Part shown: piece by piece, positions 44,401-45,314 of the stretch
How positions within the stretch are numbered: the first letter of the stretch is position 1
How the letters are laid out: each line of letters opens with the position of its first letter
From: Methanobacteriota archaeon
GTDB lineage: Archaea > Thermoplasmatota > Poseidoniia > Poseidoniales > Poseidoniaceae
DNA: 45,314 bases
Assembly: GCA_004195635.1 (NCBI GenBank)
Contig: PSPT01000024.1
Location: 1-45,314 of the forward strand
Direction: 5' to 3'
The notes under the pieces: generated by a model
The model's database searches: none
Seen by the model: only the letters and a program-made list of their open reading frames with translations
What the model was told of the DNA's origin: nothing
Translations under genes and position numbers: made by a program

Positions 44401-44668
44401 ACTGGTTTTGCTTGGAGTATCACAACTTGCAAATAATGATGAAGAAAATCCTTGGGAAAAGGATGCCGTGATTCTTGACGACATTTCGGATTCAGCCGAC
44501 GTTTCCGACGTTTCCGACGTTTCTGCCTTCGATAGTATGGCCATTGATTCGGAAGATAGTGATGGTAAAGATGAAGAAGATACAGATGCACCTGATGATG
44601 AAATTGACGATAACACTCCTGCAGTTCCTGCACTTCCACCAATGGGCCCGCCGCCATCTGATGACTAA
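41432..44668 (+). CDS. Surface-anchored amidohydrolase with lamin-tail and Cys-rich domains
   Basis: 1078 aa (ATG 41459 would give 1069). A signal peptide (about 12-37) is followed by a lamin-tail-like domain (about 50-195) with IVISEILVSASSADFNG ... QFIEIWNPTNQTFDVSEWWL. An amidohydrolase (about 215-600) follows, with beta-1 GLIDMHNHMHY (HxH), WFLHLGEG (His), IVIHGTGLG (His) and ISPDWSPSG (Asp). This metal-ligand pattern is that of the cytosine-deaminase/atrazine-hydrolase branch. Next comes a Cys-rich region (about 770-980) with repeated DC/CNxDGDG sequences. A membrane helix (about 985-1003, GFGLIITLVLVLLGVSQL) precedes a short acidic cytoplasmic tail with VSDVSDVS repeats and a Pro-rich end. 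Substrate unknown. An amidohydrolase outside the cell with a nucleic-acid/surface-binding-type lamin-tail module is unusual. Confidence 0.88.
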   Translation: MTPMPHPIPMTAASRALTLATIFFLSSLAGLTGFTEIIPNTSAEDSGSWPPNHIVISEILVSASSADFNGTDWNEDGDIGSYSDQFIEIWNPTNQTFDVSEWWLDDIDGGGSAPCSVGWNTTLGPDERLVFFRSDTDIELDYWDGDTVNLKTPDGTLIDSISYMGSDSWWDNSYIRNASNNGALYKLSPPTPGWEEGAQKPVTKIDFGRCYTPRDQYHNGAYVLTGRVVTMNDINDVYNNGSILIRDGEIEAVWATGSPPLGVNLTDVPVHHTSGTIYPGLIDMHNHMHYNTAPLWEMESHLSNNQRSDFDGYNNRYEWKNHPDYSNEVTRVKTAIHSGPYWNMETQAMKYVEMKEVVGGTTAAQGGPSTGDASFDSILLRNIEYWNWGKDEIHTKVTELESDYIGNHIKTGNSSGELDAWFLHLGEGVDESSRAEFDILTQNDLLVGELIVIHGTGLGQPEFSAMGDVGASLVWSPLSNLLLYGDTTDVATAKEEGVNIVISPDWSPSGAKSPLHELKIADYWDEQMLGDVFSNYEMVEMVTSNSANAMKWDEHVGRINPGMAADLLVTTSFNEDPYRNLIDAVDPDVKLTIMGGLPLFGDTDLMTALNGDDWEEVTIPAPSWSSQDDWTKGIDVTFLGVSEGAQSWESIVDDLTMAMRFNRTEMWDYFGDSFDNYSDFSDMFVTGSYGSLDAVPLDPIFTMGDDRYFRVISGSVSANNQLSWSNLETMWYNGQDRIELDWPAGTPFYYSPNGGVSGGSGVGDGVGGASWDCPFNTQLCENSVVVENCPTNVTDCGAEIVVYCNPDGDGSNDCVDYIAECYYSWAFAGDDILCNYVMQEIDDSKVICPFGDETLCGHIEQNCPNVGTANMKTCAEPITEYCANASADSGCLELTDICDAPTPSEYQIFCASFAQDNTTGGGDERLPLPCNPGSTVLPDDVNCDQCVCQADHTWLCDDGGCDQTNGVEDADEKSSFNGTTIGFGLIITLVLVLLGVSQLANNDEENPWEKDAVILDDISDSADVSDVSDVSAFDSMAIDSEDSDGKDEEDTDAPDDEIDDNTPAVPALPPMGPPPSDD

Positions 44669-45088
44669 TGCTACCCCCTTGCTTCGTACTGGATAAAGTA
44701 ATAATGAGTAGATTTGGCGTGAATCGGTTACCCGTTCTTCTGACCGAATAACGACGGGATTTATGCTTCCAACAGAGAGACTTTTTCCCCAGTCACAATA
44801 TTTCCTTCTTGAAGAAGAACCACCCTTTCGACCCTTCGAGATTGGCACTGCAATTAGTGAACAAGAACCAGAGGGATTTCCGCATAGATCCACTAGACCT
44901 TCTGCGCAACCCCCTGAGTCATTAATCAGCCCCCTCTGAGAAGTTAAACAGTGGCGCAGTACATCATTTAGATAGAGCCCCTGAACCACACATAGGGGAC
45001 AAGATTGGTATAGACTAGAGGGGTCTGAAAAGCGAGTCTTTAACTATTTGGGGATGCTGATAATTACTACTGTTTTTTGTTTTACAAT
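44669..45088. other. Intergenic region
   Basis: About 400 bases downstream of the amidohydrolase gene without a long gene. It contains a possible 58-aa reading frame (44763-44939) and a short GC inverted repeat, CCCCT at 44978-44982 with AGGGG at 44994-44998. No tRNA or rRNA signature is seen. A minus-strand reading frame from 44989 runs through here into the antisense of the neighbouring gene and looks spurious. Confidence 0.4.
44763..44939 (+). CDS. Possible 58-aa small protein
   Basis: ATG to TGA, 58 codons. The product is Pro/Glu-rich with FPQSQYFLLEEEPPFRPFEIG and ends SPL. There is no SD, signal peptide or motif. The frame may be chance; codon use is not obviously unlike neighbours. 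Confidence 0.25.
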   Translation: MLPTERLFPQSQYFLLEEEPPFRPFEIGTAISEQEPEGFPHRSTRPSAQPPESLISPL

Positions 45089-45147
45089 ATGGCGTCAAGA
45101 AAAAGAGATTTTTTTTCTCAGAAAATAATACTGAATTTGACAACCCC

Positions 45148-45153
45148 TATAAA
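45148..45153 (+). promoter_or_regulatory. TATA box of the right-edge gene
   Basis: A perfect TATAAA preceded by an A/T-rich stretch and CCCC. Its first base is 28 bases before ATG 45176, so transcription would begin at or near the start codon, a leaderless arrangement. Confidence 0.6.
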
Positions 45154-45175
45154 GAGCCATGTATTGGCCTATGGT

Positions 45176-45314
45176 ATGGGAAATAATGCTTATGCAAGGA
45201 AAGTTCTTTTTTTGAGTATTCTCCTAATGATTTCATCACTATCTCCATTATTTATGGAATCAAATTTGTTAGAAATTGAAAACACATCAGAAGTTAGTCA
45301 AATCGTTGATGTCA
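45176..45314 (+). CDS. Partial secreted/membrane protein (3' end outside window)
   Basis: The visible 46 residues start MGNNAYARKVLFLSILLMISSLSPLFMESN, a short basic segment followed by a hydrophobic signal-peptide core. A longer in-frame start at 45089 adds 29 residues (MASRKRDFFSQ...) but would lie upstream of the TATAAA at 45148. I therefore prefer 45176 as a leaderless start. Nothing more can be said about the function; by neighbourhood and signal peptide it is likely another surface protein. Confidence 0.6.
   Translation, partial: MGNNAYARKVLFLSILLMISSLSPLFMESNLLEIENTSEVSQIVDV

Noticed and set aside
44492-44989. 165-aa minus-strand reading frame across the amidohydrolase 3' end
   Set aside because: Antisense to the acidic tail codons of the plus-strand gene, with low-complexity NVGNVG residues; no family likeness or upstream signal.

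Overview
The window looks like a chromosomal segment of a planktonic marine archaeon. The best guess is Marine Group II (Candidatus Poseidoniales, Thermoplasmatota). This is inference from gene content, not from a marker gene. The archaeal side is a complete archaellum motor block (FlaF/G/H/I/J with two archaellins), an aconitase-X/phosphomevalonate-dehydratase-like enzyme and TATA-box/leaderless-style starts. The bacterial-looking side is a 'PGIHH'-type isoleucyl-tRNA synthetase, a glutamine-dependent NAD synthetase and a BCP peroxiredoxin. There are also several very large secreted or membrane-anchored proteins, as is common in MGII genomes. No rRNA, tRNA, IS element, prophage or CRISPR array was seen.

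Region 1 (1-14885): a short partial coiled-coil gene runs in from the left edge. It is convergent with an eleven-gene minus-strand block. In transcription order the block is a 147-aa protein of unknown function, a ~1621-aa multi-Ig membrane protein, a 510-aa protein with acidic DDAGE repeats, archaellin 1, archaellin 2, a FlaD/E-like protein, FlaF, FlaG, FlaH, FlaI and FlaJ. Most internal genes have strong Shine-Dalgarno sequences and several overlap. An internal TATA-like promoter precedes the archaellins. A strong GC hairpin lies between the archaellins and the motor genes. The first three genes are not part of any archaellum operon I know. I consider them the most interesting candidate system here: a possible lineage-specific envelope anchor or cytoplasmic accessory for the archaellum.

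Region 2 (15099-25165): a housekeeping and surface mix. It holds the BCP peroxiredoxin, a flavin-reductase-like split-barrel protein with an N-terminal extension, a CDF metal transporter, a sugar-nucleotide epimerase, a fused AcnX protein, a zinc-ribbon/ELWxxDGT-repeat membrane protein and glutamine-dependent NAD synthetase.

Region 3 (25225-45314): a ~1764-aa surface protein with a tryptophan-rich cytoplasmic tail, divergent from ileS. Then come an extracellular cyclophilin with calcium-type repeats, a HhH-MutS-family ATPase, two tandem lipoproteins (a propeller-like protein and a CocE/X-Pro-peptidase-like hydrolase) and a membrane-anchored lamin-tail/amidohydrolase protein. The window ends in the start of a further secreted or membrane protein with a clear TATA box. 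These genes suggest a cell that displays binding and hydrolytic proteins on its surface, consistent with a heterotroph that degrades protein and polymers.
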